DNA of 64,000 nucleotides from Streptococcus iniae (GTDB lineage: Bacteria > Bacillota > Bacilli > Lactobacillales > Streptococcaceae), in contig NZ_CP132230.1 of the NCBI RefSeq assembly GCF_030732225.1, positions 1,979,001 to 2,043,000 of the forward strand, written 5' to 3'. Each line of letters starts with the position of its first letter. The stretch's first letter is position 1. A model generated the notes under the pieces. It was not told where the DNA came from. It saw nothing but the letters and a program-made list of their open reading frames with translations, and made no database searches. The translations under genes were made by a program, and so were the position numbers. This document shows, in pieces, positions 1 to 9,949 of this stretch.

Positions 1-777
1 GAAAAAATCGAGGCTGCCTGTGCTAAAAAGGTCGCTCTCTATGATGAAAGTCTTGCAAGATATGCTTTACGCTCTATCTTTGCTGGAGCTTTTCTGACCA
101 TGTCAACAGCTGTTGGTATCTTAGCTGCGGACCTTATTAGTACCCAATTCCCATCTTTAGCCCGTTTCTTCTTTACCTTTTTATTTGCGATTGGATTGAT
201 TTACGTTTTAATCTTCAACGGTGAATTGGCCACATCAAATATGATGTACTTGACTACTGGTGCTTATTATAAAAAACTTAAATGGTCAAAAGTAAGTCTA
301 ATGCTCTTATACTGTACATTCTTTAATTTGGTTGGAGCTATTATTTTAGCATGGCTTTTTAACCAATCCTTTACTTATGGACAGCTAACAGATAAAAGTT
401 TTGTGATCAATGCTGTTCAACTCAAACTTGGAAAAACAGATTGGATGAACTTCATTGAGGGTATTACAGCAAATATGTTTGTCAATATGGCTATCTTAGG
501 CTATATGCTCTTAAAAAGCGAAGGAGCCAAGTTTTTCATTGCCTTGTCTGCAATCTTTATGTTTGTTTTCTTGATTAATGAACATTTAATTGCAAATTTT
601 GCTTCATTTATGTTAGCAGGTTTCAGTCCAGTAGAAGGCATTAAAGGCTTTACTTTAGTCAACATCCTACGACAATGGACAGTTGTTTTCTTTGGTAACT
701 GGCTAGGTGGTGGACTTTTCATTGGTATTGCTTACGCCTGGCTAAATCAAACCAAAACAAATCATCAAGAAAGTTAA
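1..777 (+). CDS. Formate/nitrite transporter family protein (5' truncated)
   Basis: The reading frame is open from base 1, so the gene begins outside the window. The visible 258 residues start in a segment containing SLARYALRSIFAGAF, which fits the first membrane helix of FNT-family channels. About six hydrophobic segments follow, with the FNGELATSNMMYLTTG stretch and a C-terminal GGGLFIGIAYAWLNQ helix. FNT proteins are pentameric inner-membrane channels for formate, nitrite or related small anions. No neighbouring formate-lyase gene is visible to narrow the substrate. An internal ATG at 100 is not the real start, because the family's first helix would be cut. The assignment is from overall pattern rather than one diagnostic residue. 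Confidence 0.8.
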   Translation, partial: EKIEAACAKKVALYDESLARYALRSIFAGAFLTMSTAVGILAADLISTQFPSLARFFFTFLFAIGLIYVLIFNGELATSNMMYLTTGAYYKKLKWSKVSLMLLYCTFFNLVGAIILAWLFNQSFTYGQLTDKSFVINAVQLKLGKTDWMNFIEGITANMFVNMAILGYMLLKSEGAKFFIALSAIFMFVFLINEHLIANFASFMLAGFSPVEGIKGFTLVNILRQWTVVFFGNWLGGGLFIGIAYAWLNQTKTNHQES

Positions 778-813
778 TCAAAAATATTGAAAACTTTCTC
801 CGTCAGAAAAAGT

Positions 814-848
814 CAGAGATTCGCTATTAATGTGCGGCTCTGATTTTA
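814..848 (+). terminator. Probable terminator of the FNT gene
   Basis: CAGAG (814-818) pairs with CTCTG (838-842), with an additional imperfect TCGC/GCGG pairing inside, followed by ATTTTAATTT. The stem is modest and the T-tract interrupted, so efficiency is uncertain. The rest of the gap up to 1000 shows nothing else I can name. Confidence 0.45.
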
Positions 849-1003
849 ATTTCCTGTAATTCTTATATCAATTTCCACTCGGCTTTCCCTGAAGGTTACA
901 ACAATTGTCTGTCTGTCTTTTCACTTCAACTGTCGGTCGTTTTCTCTGATTCACATAGAGACCTTTCTAATAATTGTTGCAACTAATAAATTATTAAAAA
1001 ACC

Positions 1004-1032
1004 AAGACATGTAATCGCTTTCGTTATATAAT
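1004..1032 (+). promoter_or_regulatory. Candidate promoter of the EcsC-like gene
   Basis: TATAAT at 1027-1032 is preceded, with a 17-base spacer, by AAGACA (1004-1009), which keeps the GACA half of the -35 consensus. A ribosome site AAAGGA lies at about 1040-1045, just before the ATG at 1055. Confidence 0.5.
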
Positions 1033-1054
1033 AAAAATAAAAAGGAATGAGTTT

Positions 1055-1855
1055 ATGTCAAATCTTCAAGAACAATCTTATGATTTTTTTATTAGTACTG
1101 TTAATGCAGCGAGTAAATTACCCTTTGTTAAGGTAAATAGGGATGAGTTTTTAAAAAAACAATTTAAAAATGACCCTCATTTAGATGATATTTTACGATA
1201 TGGACCCCAAGTTGTATTTACAGCAGATTCTTTACTTAAGATGGCTGATAAAATATCATCTGATATGACAAAGCAAACCTCTAGTCTTTCTTTTATGGCT
1301 GGTTTACCATCTAATCCCCTAACTGCCCCAGTGTCAGCAGGTGCAGATATTGTTCAATTTTTCGGTTATGCTTTAAATATGTCACAAAAAATAGCCTATC
1401 TTTTCGGAGAAGACGATTTATTCAATGGTGATACAAATCATCTGCCAGAAGAAGTTAAAATAAAAATTGTTTCTTATTTGGGAGTAATGTTTGGTGCAAG
1501 TGGTGCTAGCACTTTATTAATTAATTTTTCAAAAACTATGGGGGAAAATGTTGGTAAGAAAGTCGCTCAAAAAGCTTTAACTAAAACAACCTGGTATCCT
1601 CTTGTAAAAAAAATAGCTACTACTATTGGAGCTAAATTTACAAAAAAAACTGTACAAAATGTTTTAACAAAATCAGTACCAATTATTGGTGGTGCAATTT
1701 CTGGAGGAATGACTTATCTGACATTTAAACCGATGGGGAATCGCTTGGCAAAAACTTTATACCAAAATCTAAATGGTGAATTTGAAAACCATGATATGGT
1801 CTATAATGAAAGTTATATTAATAAAATTATTGAAAATGATTGTGATTTGATCTGA
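1055..1855 (+). CDS. EcsC-family-like hypothetical protein
   Basis: This 266-residue protein has no signal peptide. It carries a central Gly/Ala-rich region (about residues 85-120, containing GLPSNPLTAPVSAGADIVQF and then YALNMSQKIAYLFGE) that resembles EcsC-family proteins, whose biochemical role is unknown. Around residues 145-225 are Gly/Ala-rich segments (MFGASGASTLL, SVPIIGGAISGGM) that could insert in or lie on a membrane. The gene stands alone with its own promoter and ribosome site AAAGGA, and a very long hairpin follows it. It is AT-rich compared with its neighbours, consistent with but not proving acquisition. Function is not inferred; the family link is moderate. Confidence 0.5.
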   Translation: MSNLQEQSYDFFISTVNAASKLPFVKVNRDEFLKKQFKNDPHLDDILRYGPQVVFTADSLLKMADKISSDMTKQTSSLSFMAGLPSNPLTAPVSAGADIVQFFGYALNMSQKIAYLFGEDDLFNGDTNHLPEEVKIKIVSYLGVMFGASGASTLLINFSKTMGENVGKKVAQKALTKTTWYPLVKKIATTIGAKFTKKTVQNVLTKSVPIIGGAISGGMTYLTFKPMGNRLAKTLYQNLNGEFENHDMVYNESYINKIIENDCDLI

Positions 1856-1937
1856 AACCTTAAATTTAAAAATACTAAGTCAACTCAAAGTAGATAACAT
1901 AGAATGTTATTATCAAAAATATTGAGAAATTAAACGA

Positions 1938-2034
1938 CACCCCAATCGTTAGAGTTTTGCTATGTCCCCCTTTCACTGGATTAGTCCAGTAAAAAGGGGA
2001 CATAGCAAAACTCTAACGATTGGGGTGCTTTTTA
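1938..2034. terminator. Very long hairpin between convergent genes (bidirectional terminator or palindromic element)
   Basis: Bases 1938-1980 and 1985-2027 form a 43-base inverted repeat with two mismatches and a TTAG loop. The outer ends are CACCCC and GGGGTG, followed on the plus strand by CTTTTTATATT. It separates the EcsC-like gene (plus) from queH (minus). The position fits a terminator, but the stem is several times longer than usual. Confidence 0.7.
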
Positions 2035-2070
2035 TATTATGACAGGTATTAAACTTAACAATCTTGCTGT

Positions 2071-2838
2071 TTAGATATCTTTTCCTTGATAGGTAAATCG
2101 AATTTGTGGAAAATCATTGGCACTGTTTTTATCTTGCATGAAGGCTTTGGCATCTTTTTTGACTTGAACTAAATCGATTGCTTGAGCCTTAGCTGCATAG
2201 ACACAACCACAGTAACACTGACGGTAAACATCATATTCTTCACACATTTCAACCGATCTACGATAACCATTATTCTTTTTAAAATCACTGGGTAGGTATT
2301 TTGTTGTGTAAACGTTTTGCACATCAATTCCCACTGCGTTAATGGTTTGCGAATTTTTATGGGGGCTAATGGTTAATGCACTGGCAAAATAGTCAAAGCC
2401 AAGTTCTACTGCTTTTTGTGCCGTTTTATCAAGCCGGTAATCAAAACAAACACGACACCTGTCTCCTCCTTCTGGTTCTTTTTCTAACCCTCTGACTGTT
2501 TTAATAAATTCATTAGGCACATAATCTGCTTCTAAAAAACACACATTATTCCCTGTCTTGGCATTAAAATCAGCGACAAATTTCTGAGTAACGTAAGCTC
2601 TGCGATGGTATTCGTCTTTAGGGTGAATATTTGAATTGGCAAAGTAAACTGTGATATCAGCATATTGCGTTAAATACTCTAACGTATAAGTTGAACAAGG
2701 TGCACAACAGACATGCATCAATATTTTTGGTCGCACAAGCTCTTTGGCCCAAACTTTGGTCATCTGCTGCATGACACGATCATAATTTATATTTTGGTTA
2801 GGATTCATTCGACTGAGAATCTCTTGTAAATCAATCAT
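2071..2838 (-). CDS. queH: Epoxyqueuosine reductase QueH
   Basis: QueH reduces epoxyqueuosine to queuosine at tRNA position 34, the last step of queuosine formation, and replaces the cobalamin-dependent QueG. The 255-residue protein has the family's cysteine set: HVCCAPCS near residue 43, RCRVCFDYRL near residue 128 and CYCGCVYA near residue 208, which are expected to hold an iron-sulfur centre and an adjacent metal site. tgt, which inserts the queuine base, is also in this window (43923-45065) but far away. An extended -10 (TG-G-TATAAT) lies about 30 bases upstream. I saw no preQ1-riboswitch-like leader. The start follows a weak ribosome site. Confidence 0.9.
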   Translation of the reverse strand: MIDLQEILSRMNPNQNINYDRVMQQMTKVWAKELVRPKILMHVCCAPCSTYTLEYLTQYADITVYFANSNIHPKDEYHRRAYVTQKFVADFNAKTGNNVCFLEADYVPNEFIKTVRGLEKEPEGGDRCRVCFDYRLDKTAQKAVELGFDYFASALTISPHKNSQTINAVGIDVQNVYTTKYLPSDFKKNNGYRRSVEMCEEYDVYRQCYCGCVYAAKAQAIDLVQVKKDAKAFMQDKNSANDFPQIRFTYQGKDI

Positions 2839-2923
2839 AGTTCATCACTTTCTTAACAGAATGTCTTTATTATACCATAATCACATCTTCAACTTTTAAC
2901 AATTTATGAGCTAATAAGACACT

Positions 2924-2960
2924 AAAAAGCCTTTGGAAAATGTGCTCCAAAGACTTTTTT
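2924..2960 (-). terminator. Terminator of the rcrRPQ operon
   Basis: AAAAAGCCTTTGG (2924-2936) is complementary to CCAAAGACTTTTT (2947-2959), with T-runs on both strands. It lies just after the rcrQ stop and can also act in the other direction. Confidence 0.8.
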
Positions 2961-2974
2961 GTATTGTGTTGAGA

Positions 2975-4759
2975 TTATTCAAAGACAAACTGATTATGAT
3001 AAAGCTCTGAATAGAAGCCTTTTTGGCGAAGCAATTCATGATGATCACCTTGCTCAATAACAAGACCATCTTTCAGCACAATGATTTCATCAGCATTAAG
3101 TATGGTTTTAAGGCGGTGAGCAATGACAAAACTTGTTCTACCAGCAACGACAGCTTCCATTGCTTTTTGAATCTTACTTTCAGTAACAGTATCAACATTT
3201 GACGTTGCCTCATCCAAAATCAAGACCTGAGGATCTGTCAAAAGGGTTCTTGCAATTGAAATCAACTGCTTTTGACCTGTTGAGAAACTATTTTCATCAT
3301 CTGAAACTTTGGTGTCATAGCCATCTGGCAAGGACATGATAAAGTCATGAATATGAGTCGCTTTTGCAGCCACCTCAACCATTTCTTGACTAATGGAAGC
3401 ATCACCAAATCGAATATTATCAGCAATTGTCCCTGAGAATAACACTGACTCCTGAAGAACAATCCCCACATTTTTACGAAGACTATCAAGATCATAATCT
3501 CTAATATCAATACCATCAAAGGTGATTGAGCCACCATCGACATCGTAAAAGCGATTGATTAAGTTCATGATTGTTGTCTTACCAGAACCAGTCGGACCTA
3601 CAACAGCAACCATTTTCCCTTTGGGAGCTGAAATGGTCACATCAGACAATACTTTTTGACCTGGGAAATAACCAAAATCCACATGGTTAATAGCCACACC
3701 TTCTTTTAGTTCTGTAAAGATAGTACCATTTTCTGGCCGAACTTCTTCTTTTTCATCGAACATTTCTTGAATGCGACCTGCCCCTGTGAAAGCCAGTTGT
3801 AATTCTCCCCATGAAGCTGCAACTTGCATGATTGGTTGGTAATATTGTTGAGAATATTGCACAAACATAACAACTAAACCAAGACCTGCAGCCATTGAAA
3901 TAGACTTATCATTAAGCACGATGCTTGAGCCGACAAAGATAACAATGGCGGTATTCAACAGACTCATTCCATTCATAACTGGGAATAAGAGACCTGCAAA
4001 TAAACGTCCTTTGAAGGTGGCTTGGCGAACTTTTTCATTATGCTCTAAAAAGCCATTGATGGTCTCTTCTTGAACACCTTGAACAATAATCGCTTTTTGC
4101 CCCGAAATTTTCTCATCCATGTAAGCATTAAGGGCTGACACTTCTTTTTGTTGAATATTAGTGTATTTGCGTGACAAACGAATAATAATAACAAGGAAAA
4201 TCAAGGCTAGGGGAGTAGTAGCTACTGTTAGAAGAGCTAGACGGGTATCTTGTCTAAACATCATCCAAACCAACCCAATATAAAGGGCAATATTGGTAAC
4301 AACCTGAACCAAAGACTGATTGAGAGAGTTCTGAATGTTATCAAGGTCACTGGTAAAACGAGATAAAATCGCACCATCTTTATGGCTGTCAAAGAATGAT
4401 ACGGTCAAACGCTCTAATTTCCCAAACAAACCTTTGCGCATTCTATTTGTGGAATGAGCAACAATTCTTGTGAATAACAGACTGTAAACAAGATTTGCTA
4501 AAGCTGTAAAAATATAGGCTAACAAGAGTTTATGCATAATTGCCATAAAGGCGGTCGTATCTGGTTTAAACCCCGATTGTCCCATCATTTTAGCTTTATA
4601 AAAACTTTGCCCAATTTTACCAAGTTCTGTTAAGGATTCTCCTAAAAATACTGGCGCTTTAACTTGTAAGTAAGTCGCAAGAATAATAGCAAAAGCAATC
4701 ATTACAAATGATAATTTGTAACGTTTAAAATAAAACCAGAAAAAACGTGCTGTTTTCAT
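2975..4759 (-). CDS. rcrQ: ABC exporter subunit, RcrQ-like
   Basis: A half-transporter of 594 residues: six-helix exporter domain (about 1-320) and ATPase domain (about 345-590) with Walker [10 protein letters not shown] and Walker [12 protein letters not shown] (catalytic Glu present). The signature is FSTGQKQ instead of LSGGQ. The partner RcrP has the complementary defect, so the pair should form one complete and one degenerate ATP site, typical of heterodimeric type IV exporters. The start overlaps the rcrP stop by one base (TAATG) and a strong GGAGG site lies within the end of rcrP, indicating translational coupling. MarR-ABC-ABC order matches rcrRPQ of S. mutans, linked there to stress tolerance and competence. 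The symbol rests on this order, and the exported substrate is unknown. Confidence 0.8.
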   Translation of the reverse strand: MKTARFFWFYFKRYKLSFVMIAFAIILATYLQVKAPVFLGESLTELGKIGQSFYKAKMMGQSGFKPDTTAFMAIMHKLLLAYIFTALANLVYSLLFTRIVAHSTNRMRKGLFGKLERLTVSFFDSHKDGAILSRFTSDLDNIQNSLNQSLVQVVTNIALYIGLVWMMFRQDTRLALLTVATTPLALIFLVIIIRLSRKYTNIQQKEVSALNAYMDEKISGQKAIIVQGVQEETINGFLEHNEKVRQATFKGRLFAGLLFPVMNGMSLLNTAIVIFVGSSIVLNDKSISMAAGLGLVVMFVQYSQQYYQPIMQVAASWGELQLAFTGAGRIQEMFDEKEEVRPENGTIFTELKEGVAINHVDFGYFPGQKVLSDVTISAPKGKMVAVVGPTGSGKTTIMNLINRFYDVDGGSITFDGIDIRDYDLDSLRKNVGIVLQESVLFSGTIADNIRFGDASISQEMVEVAAKATHIHDFIMSLPDGYDTKVSDDENSFSTGQKQLISIARTLLTDPQVLILDEATSNVDTVTESKIQKAMEAVVAGRTSFVIAHRLKTILNADEIIVLKDGLVIEQGDHHELLRQKGFYSELYHNQFVFE

Positions 4760-6468
4760 TATTCTTCCTCCTTTCCTTTTTGCGTTTCATAAATTTCACG
4801 GTAAACATCATTTGATGCAACTAACTCTGCATGCGTCCCTTGACCAATCAGACGACCATCATCCAATACTAAAATGGTATCAGCTTTAACAACTGATGAA
4901 ATTTTCTGAGCAATAATCACTGTTGTTGTCTCTTTAAGGTCTTTGTTTAAAGCCTCTTGAACAAGTTTTTCAGATTTAGCATCTAAGGCAGATGTGGAAT
5001 CATCAAGAACCAAAATTTTGGGATTGGAAATAACCCCACGCGCAATAGACATTCTTTGTTTTTGACCACCAGAAAAGTTATTGCCACGTTCTTCAACTTG
5101 ACTGTCATAACCATTGTCCATGCGATCAATAAATTCACGGGCCTGTGCAATACCTGCTGCTTTTTCCATGGTGGCAAAATCAGCCTTGTAATTTCCTTGA
5201 CGTAAATTATCTGCAATCGTTCCAGAAAATAGGATGGCTTTTTGCAAGACAATTGAAATATTTTCTTTAAGAGTATTTTTACTTAAACTTTTAAGGTCCT
5301 TACCACCAATCAATATACGACCTTCTTGTGGGTCAAATAATCGTGGAATTAACTGTGCAAGTGTGGATTTCCCAGCACCTGTTGCACCAACTACACCAAC
5401 CATCTGACCAGATGAAACAGAAAATGAAATGTCTTTCAACGTTGCTTCTGTGTCATTTGGATAAGTAAAACTAACATGTTCAAACACAATATCTCCTGAA
5501 ATGTCGTCATCGCTTGTGTTATCAAATGTCATGGCAGGCTCTGTATCTAGCACTTCTTTCAAACGTTTCAAAGAAACAAAAGCACGACTTGCTTGCATTC
5601 CCATAAAACCAACCATGATGATAGAAAACATGATTTGCATCATATAAGTCATAAAAGAAGCAATACTTCCCACAACCATCGGATCTGTTTTCACCATTCC
5701 AGAAACCAGTAAGATTGAAACATAAATAGCCATGTAAGACACCAACATCAAAGCTGGTTGCATCATTGAAAAGCCATACCCAATAAACATGTTAAGGCCT
5801 AAAAGTTCATTTGAGGTCTCTTTAAATTTTGCGTATTGTTCACGTTCTTGAACAAAAGATTTGACCACACGCACACCACGAAGATTTTCTTTAGCAATCC
5901 GATTAATGGTATCCATTAAGGCTTGAAATTTTCCAAAACGTGGTCCCATTTGGCTCATAACTAAGGCCATAATCATTGCAATTAAAACAACCATCAAAAC
6001 AATAACCCACCACAATTTAGGTAAGGTTTGTACAGCCATGAAAAAAGCCCCTACAAAAAGGATTGGTAGTCGCAATAACACTTGGAAGAGCATCATGACA
6101 AGGTTTTGAATCTGATTGACATCATTTGTCATACGAACAACCAAGTTACCCGCATTAAAAGCTTCTACATTCGCATATGAAAAACTTTGAATTTTACGAA
6201 AAGTTTGTTCGCGTAAGTCCGCAGATACTCCTTGAGCAATCTTAGCTGACAAAATCGTATTAATTGTTCCTGAAAGCAATCCAATCCCTGCAATGATTAA
6301 GAGTAGAATCCCAACTTCTTTGATTTTTCCCTTGTCGTTTTCAATGACTGCTTTTAAAATATCTTGCAAATAATGCGGCTGCAAAAGGGCACTTGCCACA
6401 ACTGCAATAATCATTAGCATAGATCCTAAGGCATACCATTTATACTTTAGAATAGCTTCTTTAAGCAT
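4759..6468 (-). CDS. rcrP: ABC exporter subunit, RcrP-like
   Basis: A 569-residue half-transporter with an N-terminal six-helix domain (about 1-310) and a C-terminal ATPase (about 330-565). It has Walker [10 protein letters not shown] and intact signature FSGGQKQ, but Walker B is [11 protein letters not shown], with Asp in place of the catalytic Glu. Paired with RcrQ this gives one canonical and one degenerate nucleotide site. It overlaps rcrR by eight bases, so it is probably translated from the same message. The likely role is export of a small molecule or peptide across the membrane under RcrR control. It could instead be an ordinary multidrug pump. Confidence 0.8.
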   Translation of the reverse strand: MLKEAILKYKWYALGSMLMIIAVVASALLQPHYLQDILKAVIENDKGKIKEVGILLLIIAGIGLLSGTINTILSAKIAQGVSADLREQTFRKIQSFSYANVEAFNAGNLVVRMTNDVNQIQNLVMMLFQVLLRLPILFVGAFFMAVQTLPKLWWVIVLMVVLIAMIMALVMSQMGPRFGKFQALMDTINRIAKENLRGVRVVKSFVQEREQYAKFKETSNELLGLNMFIGYGFSMMQPALMLVSYMAIYVSILLVSGMVKTDPMVVGSIASFMTYMMQIMFSIIMVGFMGMQASRAFVSLKRLKEVLDTEPAMTFDNTSDDDISGDIVFEHVSFTYPNDTEATLKDISFSVSSGQMVGVVGATGAGKSTLAQLIPRLFDPQEGRILIGGKDLKSLSKNTLKENISIVLQKAILFSGTIADNLRQGNYKADFATMEKAAGIAQAREFIDRMDNGYDSQVEERGNNFSGGQKQRMSIARGVISNPKILVLDDSTSALDAKSEKLVQEALNKDLKETTTVIIAQKISSVVKADTILVLDDGRLIGQGTHAELVASNDVYREIYETQKGKEEE

Positions 6469-6910
6469 TCTTATCTCCTTTATACTGTTTCATATTTTTC
6501 CTGAGTTGCATGATGACTTTCCCCACAGTCTTCATGTCTTCTTTAGAAATACCTTTTAAGAAATAATGTTCAATGTCCATGCGGCATTCCTGTAACACTG
6601 GAATTTTTGACTTGCCTTCTGCTGATAGGACAATTTGTTTGTAGCGTTTATCTGTTTTAGATGGAACCACTTCAATAAAACCGTTTTTTTCCATTCGTTT
6701 GACAAGATTACTACTAACTGATTTTGAAATTTGCAATTCTTTTTCAATGTCTTTAACAAAGATTTCTTTTTCCTGATTTCTCTCTAAAAACACCAAAACA
6801 TGGCCTTGAGGCCCTGCCAAATGGGTAATATCATACTTTCTAGCAGTTTCTTCGCAAATGTGTTCAATTTGATGTGTCAATTCCCGTAGTTCAGCAAATA
6901 GCCGTGACAT
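6461..6910 (-). CDS. rcrR: MarR-family repressor, RcrR-like
   Basis: A 149-residue winged-helix regulator. The helix-turn-helix region spans about residues 50-85 ([23 protein letters not shown]), with the wing following ([16 protein letters not shown]). It is the first gene of the operon and overlaps rcrP by eight bases. Its own promoter carries a perfect palindrome between -35 and -10, so autorepression of rcrRPQ is the straightforward reading. The ribosome site AAGGAGG is strong. The name rests on operon order and size; the MarR assignment itself is firm. Confidence 0.85.
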   Translation of the reverse strand: MSRLFAELRELTHQIEHICEETARKYDITHLAGPQGHVLVFLERNQEKEIFVKDIEKELQISKSVSSNLVKRMEKNGFIEVVPSKTDKRYKQIVLSAEGKSKIPVLQECRMDIEHYFLKGISKEDMKTVGKVIMQLRKNMKQYKGDKNA

Positions 6911-6922
6911 GAATGTCCTCCT

Positions 6923-6968
6923 TAGTTCTCATGGTAACTATTTTAGTTCTCTTGAGAACTATTGTCAA
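6923..6968 (-). promoter_or_regulatory. rcrR promoter with palindromic operator
   Basis: On the minus strand TTGACA (6963-6968) and TAAAAT (6940-6945) are spaced by exactly 17 bases. The spacer is occupied by the palindrome TAGTTCTCTTGAGAACTA (plus strand, 6944-6961). A second, imperfect copy, TAGTTCTC...GTAACTA, lies at 6923-6940, covering the start of transcription. Two operators of this type suit a MarR dimer. Confidence 0.85.
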
Positions 6969-7069
6969 CTAAAAAAGCTTTATTTCAGAAAATAAATCTC
7001 CTCTTGCATTTTTGATTACTTCTTGCAAGGGCTTAACAACCTTTTCTGATAGAGTTCGCATAACTTCTA

Positions 7070-7078
7070 TGATATAAT
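7070..7078 (+). promoter_or_regulatory. Extended -10 promoter of gpsA-galU
   Basis: TG-A-TATAAT (7070-7078) is a perfect extended -10. No good -35 is visible at the usual distance, which such promoters do not need. AAAGGAG follows before the ATG at 7108. Confidence 0.65.
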
Positions 7079-7107
7079 AAACTGATTACTCTTAAAGGAG
7101 ATACAAA

Positions 7108-8124
7108 ATGACAAAACAAAAAGTTGCAATCTTAGGCCCCGGTTCATGGGGGACCGCTCTTGCCCAAGTCCTTAACGACAATGGTCACGAGGTCCGTCTT
7201 TGGGGAAATATCCAAGAACAAATTGATGAAATTAATACAACACATAGAAATACCCGATACTTCAAAGAAGCTGTTCTTGATGAGAAAATTATCGCAACAA
7301 CTGATTTGAAAGTGGCATTGGCAGATGTTGACGCTGTCCTTTTTGTTGTCCCAACAAAGGTTACACGTCTTGTTGCCAAACAAATTGCAGACATCTTAGA
7401 TCATAAAGTTATTATGATGCATGCTTCAAAAGGCTTAGAACCGGGTAGTCACAAACGCCTATCAACCGTTATTTCTGAAGAAGTACCTGCTGATTTACGT
7501 AGTGATGTTGTGGTTGTTTCAGGCCCATCACACGCTGAAGAAACTATTGTTCGTGACATTACCCTTATTACCGCAGCATCAGCTGACCTAGAAGCGGCTA
7601 AATATGTCCAAGCACTTTTTAGCAATCATTACTTCCGTCTCTACACAAATAGTGATGTTATTGGTGTTGAAACAGCTGGAGCATTAAAAAATATTATTGC
7701 TGTTGGGGCCGGCGCCCTGCACGGACTTGGTTACGGGGACAATGCCAAAGCTGCTGTTATTACTCGTGGCTTAGCAGAAATCACGCGTCTAGGTGTTGAG
7801 TTAGGTGCAAACCCACTAACTTACAGTGGTTTATCTGGTGTGGGTGATTTGATTGTTACAGGAACTTCTATTCATTCACGTAACTGGCGTGCAGGTGATG
7901 CCCTAGGCCGTGGTGAAAAATTAGAAGACATCGAACGCAATATGGGTATGGTTATTGAGGGGATTTCTACAACTAAAGTTGCTTATGAAATTGCTCAAGA
8001 ACTTAATGTTTACATGCCTATTACAACAGCTATCTATAAAGTTATTTACGAAGGAATGGATGTCAAAGACAGTATTCTTGGGATGATGTCAAATGAATTC
8101 CGTTCTGAAAATGAATGGCATTAA
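7108..8124 (+). CDS. gpsA: NAD(P)H-dependent glycerol-3-phosphate dehydrogenase
   Basis: GpsA reduces dihydroxyacetone phosphate to sn-glycerol-3-phosphate for phospholipid and teichoic-acid synthesis. The 338-residue protein is of normal length. It begins with the nucleotide-binding [13 protein letters not shown], contains the family stretch [10 protein letters not shown] (about residue 110) and [18 protein letters not shown] around the substrate lysine region (about 198-215), and has [12 protein letters not shown] near residue 250. It is followed 27 bases later by galU, apparently in one transcript. The gpsA-galU pairing is seen in streptococci where hasC is not part of the hasAB operon. 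Confidence 0.95.
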   Translation: MTKQKVAILGPGSWGTALAQVLNDNGHEVRLWGNIQEQIDEINTTHRNTRYFKEAVLDEKIIATTDLKVALADVDAVLFVVPTKVTRLVAKQIADILDHKVIMMHASKGLEPGSHKRLSTVISEEVPADLRSDVVVVSGPSHAEETIVRDITLITAASADLEAAKYVQALFSNHYFRLYTNSDVIGVETAGALKNIIAVGAGALHGLGYGDNAKAAVITRGLAEITRLGVELGANPLTYSGLSGVGDLIVTGTSIHSRNWRAGDALGRGEKLEDIERNMGMVIEGISTTKVAYEIAQELNVYMPITTAIYKVIYEGMDVKDSILGMMSNEFRSENEWH

Positions 8125-8151
8125 TAAAAAACGATTATAATGGAGGCACAC

Positions 8152-9054
8152 ATGACCAAAGTAAGAAAAGCTATTATTCCCGCAGCAGGGCTAGGTACAC
8201 GTTTTTTACCAGCAACAAAAGCCTTAGCCAAAGAAATGTTACCTATCGTTGACAAACCTACTATTCAATTCATTGTCGAAGAAGCCCTAAAAGCTGGAAT
8301 TGAAGAAATCCTCATTGTTACAGGTAAGTCAAAACGTTCTATTGAAGACCATTTTGATTCAAACTTTGAATTAGAATATAACCTTAAAATCAAAGGCAAA
8401 AATGAACTCTTGAAATTAGTAGATGAAACAACATCTATTAACTTACACTTTATCCGCCAAAGTCACCCAAGAGGTCTTGGTGATGCCGTTTTACAAGCTA
8501 AAGCATTTGTTGGTAACGAACCCTTTGTTGTCATGCTTGGTGATGATTTAATGGATATTACAGATAATAAGGCAATTCCTTTGACCAAACAATTAATGGA
8601 TGACTACGAAAAAACACATGCATCAACCATTGCTGTTATGAAGGTTCCTCATGAAGAAGTTTCTTCTTACGGAGTCATTGCTCCTCAAGGTAAGGCTGTG
8701 AATGGACTTTACAGTGTGGACAACTTTGTTGAAAAACCAAAACCAGAAGATGCCCCAAGCGATCTTGCTATTATTGGCCGCTACCTTTTAACACCTGAAA
8801 TTTTTGATATTCTTGAAAAACAAGAACCAGGTGCGGGCAATGAGATCCAATTAACAGATGCTATTGATACCCTAAACAAAACACAACGTGTTTTTGCAAG
8901 AGAATTTACTGGCAGTCGCTATGATGTTGGCGATAAATTTGGATTTATGAAAACATCCATTGATTATGCTTTAAAACACAAACAAGTAAAAGATGATTTA
9001 GCACAATACATCATTAAACTTGGTAAAGAACTTGACAAACAAAACAAAAAATAA
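8152..9054 (+). CDS. galU: UTP--glucose-1-phosphate uridylyltransferase (GalU/HasC)
   Basis: The enzyme makes UDP-glucose from glucose-1-phosphate and UTP, feeding HasB and thus hyaluronan as well as other glycans. The 300-residue product begins [20 protein letters not shown], with the nucleotide-binding GLGTRFLP loop and [14 protein letters not shown], typical of the family, is near residue 193. I chose the ATG at 8152 because GGAGG sits seven bases upstream; an in-frame ATG at 8140 would overlap that ribosome site. It is probably co-transcribed with gpsA and ends before two hairpins. Confidence 0.95.
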   Translation: MTKVRKAIIPAAGLGTRFLPATKALAKEMLPIVDKPTIQFIVEEALKAGIEEILIVTGKSKRSIEDHFDSNFELEYNLKIKGKNELLKLVDETTSINLHFIRQSHPRGLGDAVLQAKAFVGNEPFVVMLGDDLMDITDNKAIPLTKQLMDDYEKTHASTIAVMKVPHEEVSSYGVIAPQGKAVNGLYSVDNFVEKPKPEDAPSDLAIIGRYLLTPEIFDILEKQEPGAGNEIQLTDAIDTLNKTQRVFAREFTGSRYDVGDKFGFMKTSIDYALKHKQVKDDLAQYIIKLGKELDKQNKK

Positions 9055-9090
9055 AGAGTGATTCAAGTTAGACCGTCGATAACCTCTGTA

Positions 9091-9184
9091 GTCAACCTCT
9101 AAAATTGTCACTTTAGAGATTGACCATTACATCAAAAAAACTTTTAGAATCTCTGTTATAGAAGAATCTCTAAGAGTTTTTTTC
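9091..9184 (+). terminator. Two hairpins after galU; the second is a terminator
   Basis: The first hairpin pairs GTCAA/TTGAC (9091-9095/9120-9124) and CTCTAAA/TTTAGAG (9097-9103/9112-9118) with no T-run. The second pairs AACTTTTAGA (9139-9148) with TCTAAGAGTT (9169-9178) and runs into seven T, a standard terminator. Nothing else is visible up to 9277. Confidence 0.7.
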
Positions 9185-9277
9185 TTTCCCAAAAACGACG
9201 AAAAAAGATTGAAGAAAAACCATCCAAAATGAACTTTTCTTCAATCTGAAAGAGGATGCTTAAGTAAGACATCTTTT

Positions 9278-9949
9278 TTAATGAAATGTATAAATTAGTC
9301 CTAAAATCATGATAAGTACATAGAGTGCTCCTGAAAAATAGCGCCGTCTTTTAGACCATCTAAATTGTGTTTGAGGATGTGGTAAGAAGACTGATAATAA
9401 TGCTCCTCCAACAACTCCTCCCAGGTGGCCTGCAAGCCCAACATTAGGCATAAAAAGATTAAAAACAAGATTTAAGATAATCAGTAGACGATAAGATTTT
9501 GCCAATTCTTTTAAAGCTGAGCTATTACTACCAGCACCCAGGTGCATAATAGCTGTAAACAAGCCAAATAAGGAGGTAGATGCTCCTGCTGCAACTATGT
9601 TTGGTGTAATAATTAACGTAAAAAGGTTTCCCATAATACCAGATAATAGGTAAATCACAAAAAACTGTTTGGAACCAAAAAGGCTTTCTGCTAATTGCCC
9701 CACAAAATAAAGGGTGAAAACATTAATCAAAAAATGATTCCAGCCAATATGGATAAAAATTGGTGTCACCAACCGCCAAAGTTCTTGAGGCATAGCCTTA
9801 ACGGCGTAACCAAACATTCCTCCAGATTGATAGATTGCTTCTGAGCTCTGTGCTAACGGGCCATAAAAAACTTGCATCAGCCCAAACACTAAGATACTTA
9901 CAATCAAAAAGAAAAGCGTTGCAGGACTTCTTCGTAAATCATATGTCAT
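9278..9949 (-). CDS. Rhomboid-family intramembrane serine protease
   Basis: A membrane protein of about 223 residues with six or seven hydrophobic segments. It shows the rhomboid features HIGWNHFLIN (oxyanion-site region), the catalytic-Ser motif GASTSLFG and the catalytic-His helix GHLGGVVGG. Rhomboids cleave substrate proteins within the membrane; the substrates are unknown here. The open frame extends to 9979, but a GAGG ribosome site points to the ATG at 9949 (alternatively 9955), leaving an 11-base overlap with the upstream cyclo-ligase gene. The order cyclo-ligase then rhomboid also occurs in Bacillus subtilis (yqgN, yqgP/gluP). Confidence 0.85.
   Translation of the reverse strand: MTYDLRRSPATLFFLIVSILVFGLMQVFYGPLAQSSEAIYQSGGMFGYAVKAMPQELWRLVTPIFIHIGWNHFLINVFTLYFVGQLAESLFGSKQFFVIYLLSGIMGNLFTLIITPNIVAAGASTSLFGLFTAIMHLGAGSNSSALKELAKSYRLLIILNLVFNLFMPNVGLAGHLGGVVGGALLSVFLPHPQTQFRWSKRRRYFSGALYVLIMILGLIYTFH

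Noticed and set aside
2839-2923. preQ1 riboswitch before queH
   Set aside because: The leader from the TATAAT box is about 30 bases and has no H-type pseudoknot pattern; tgt also lacks one.
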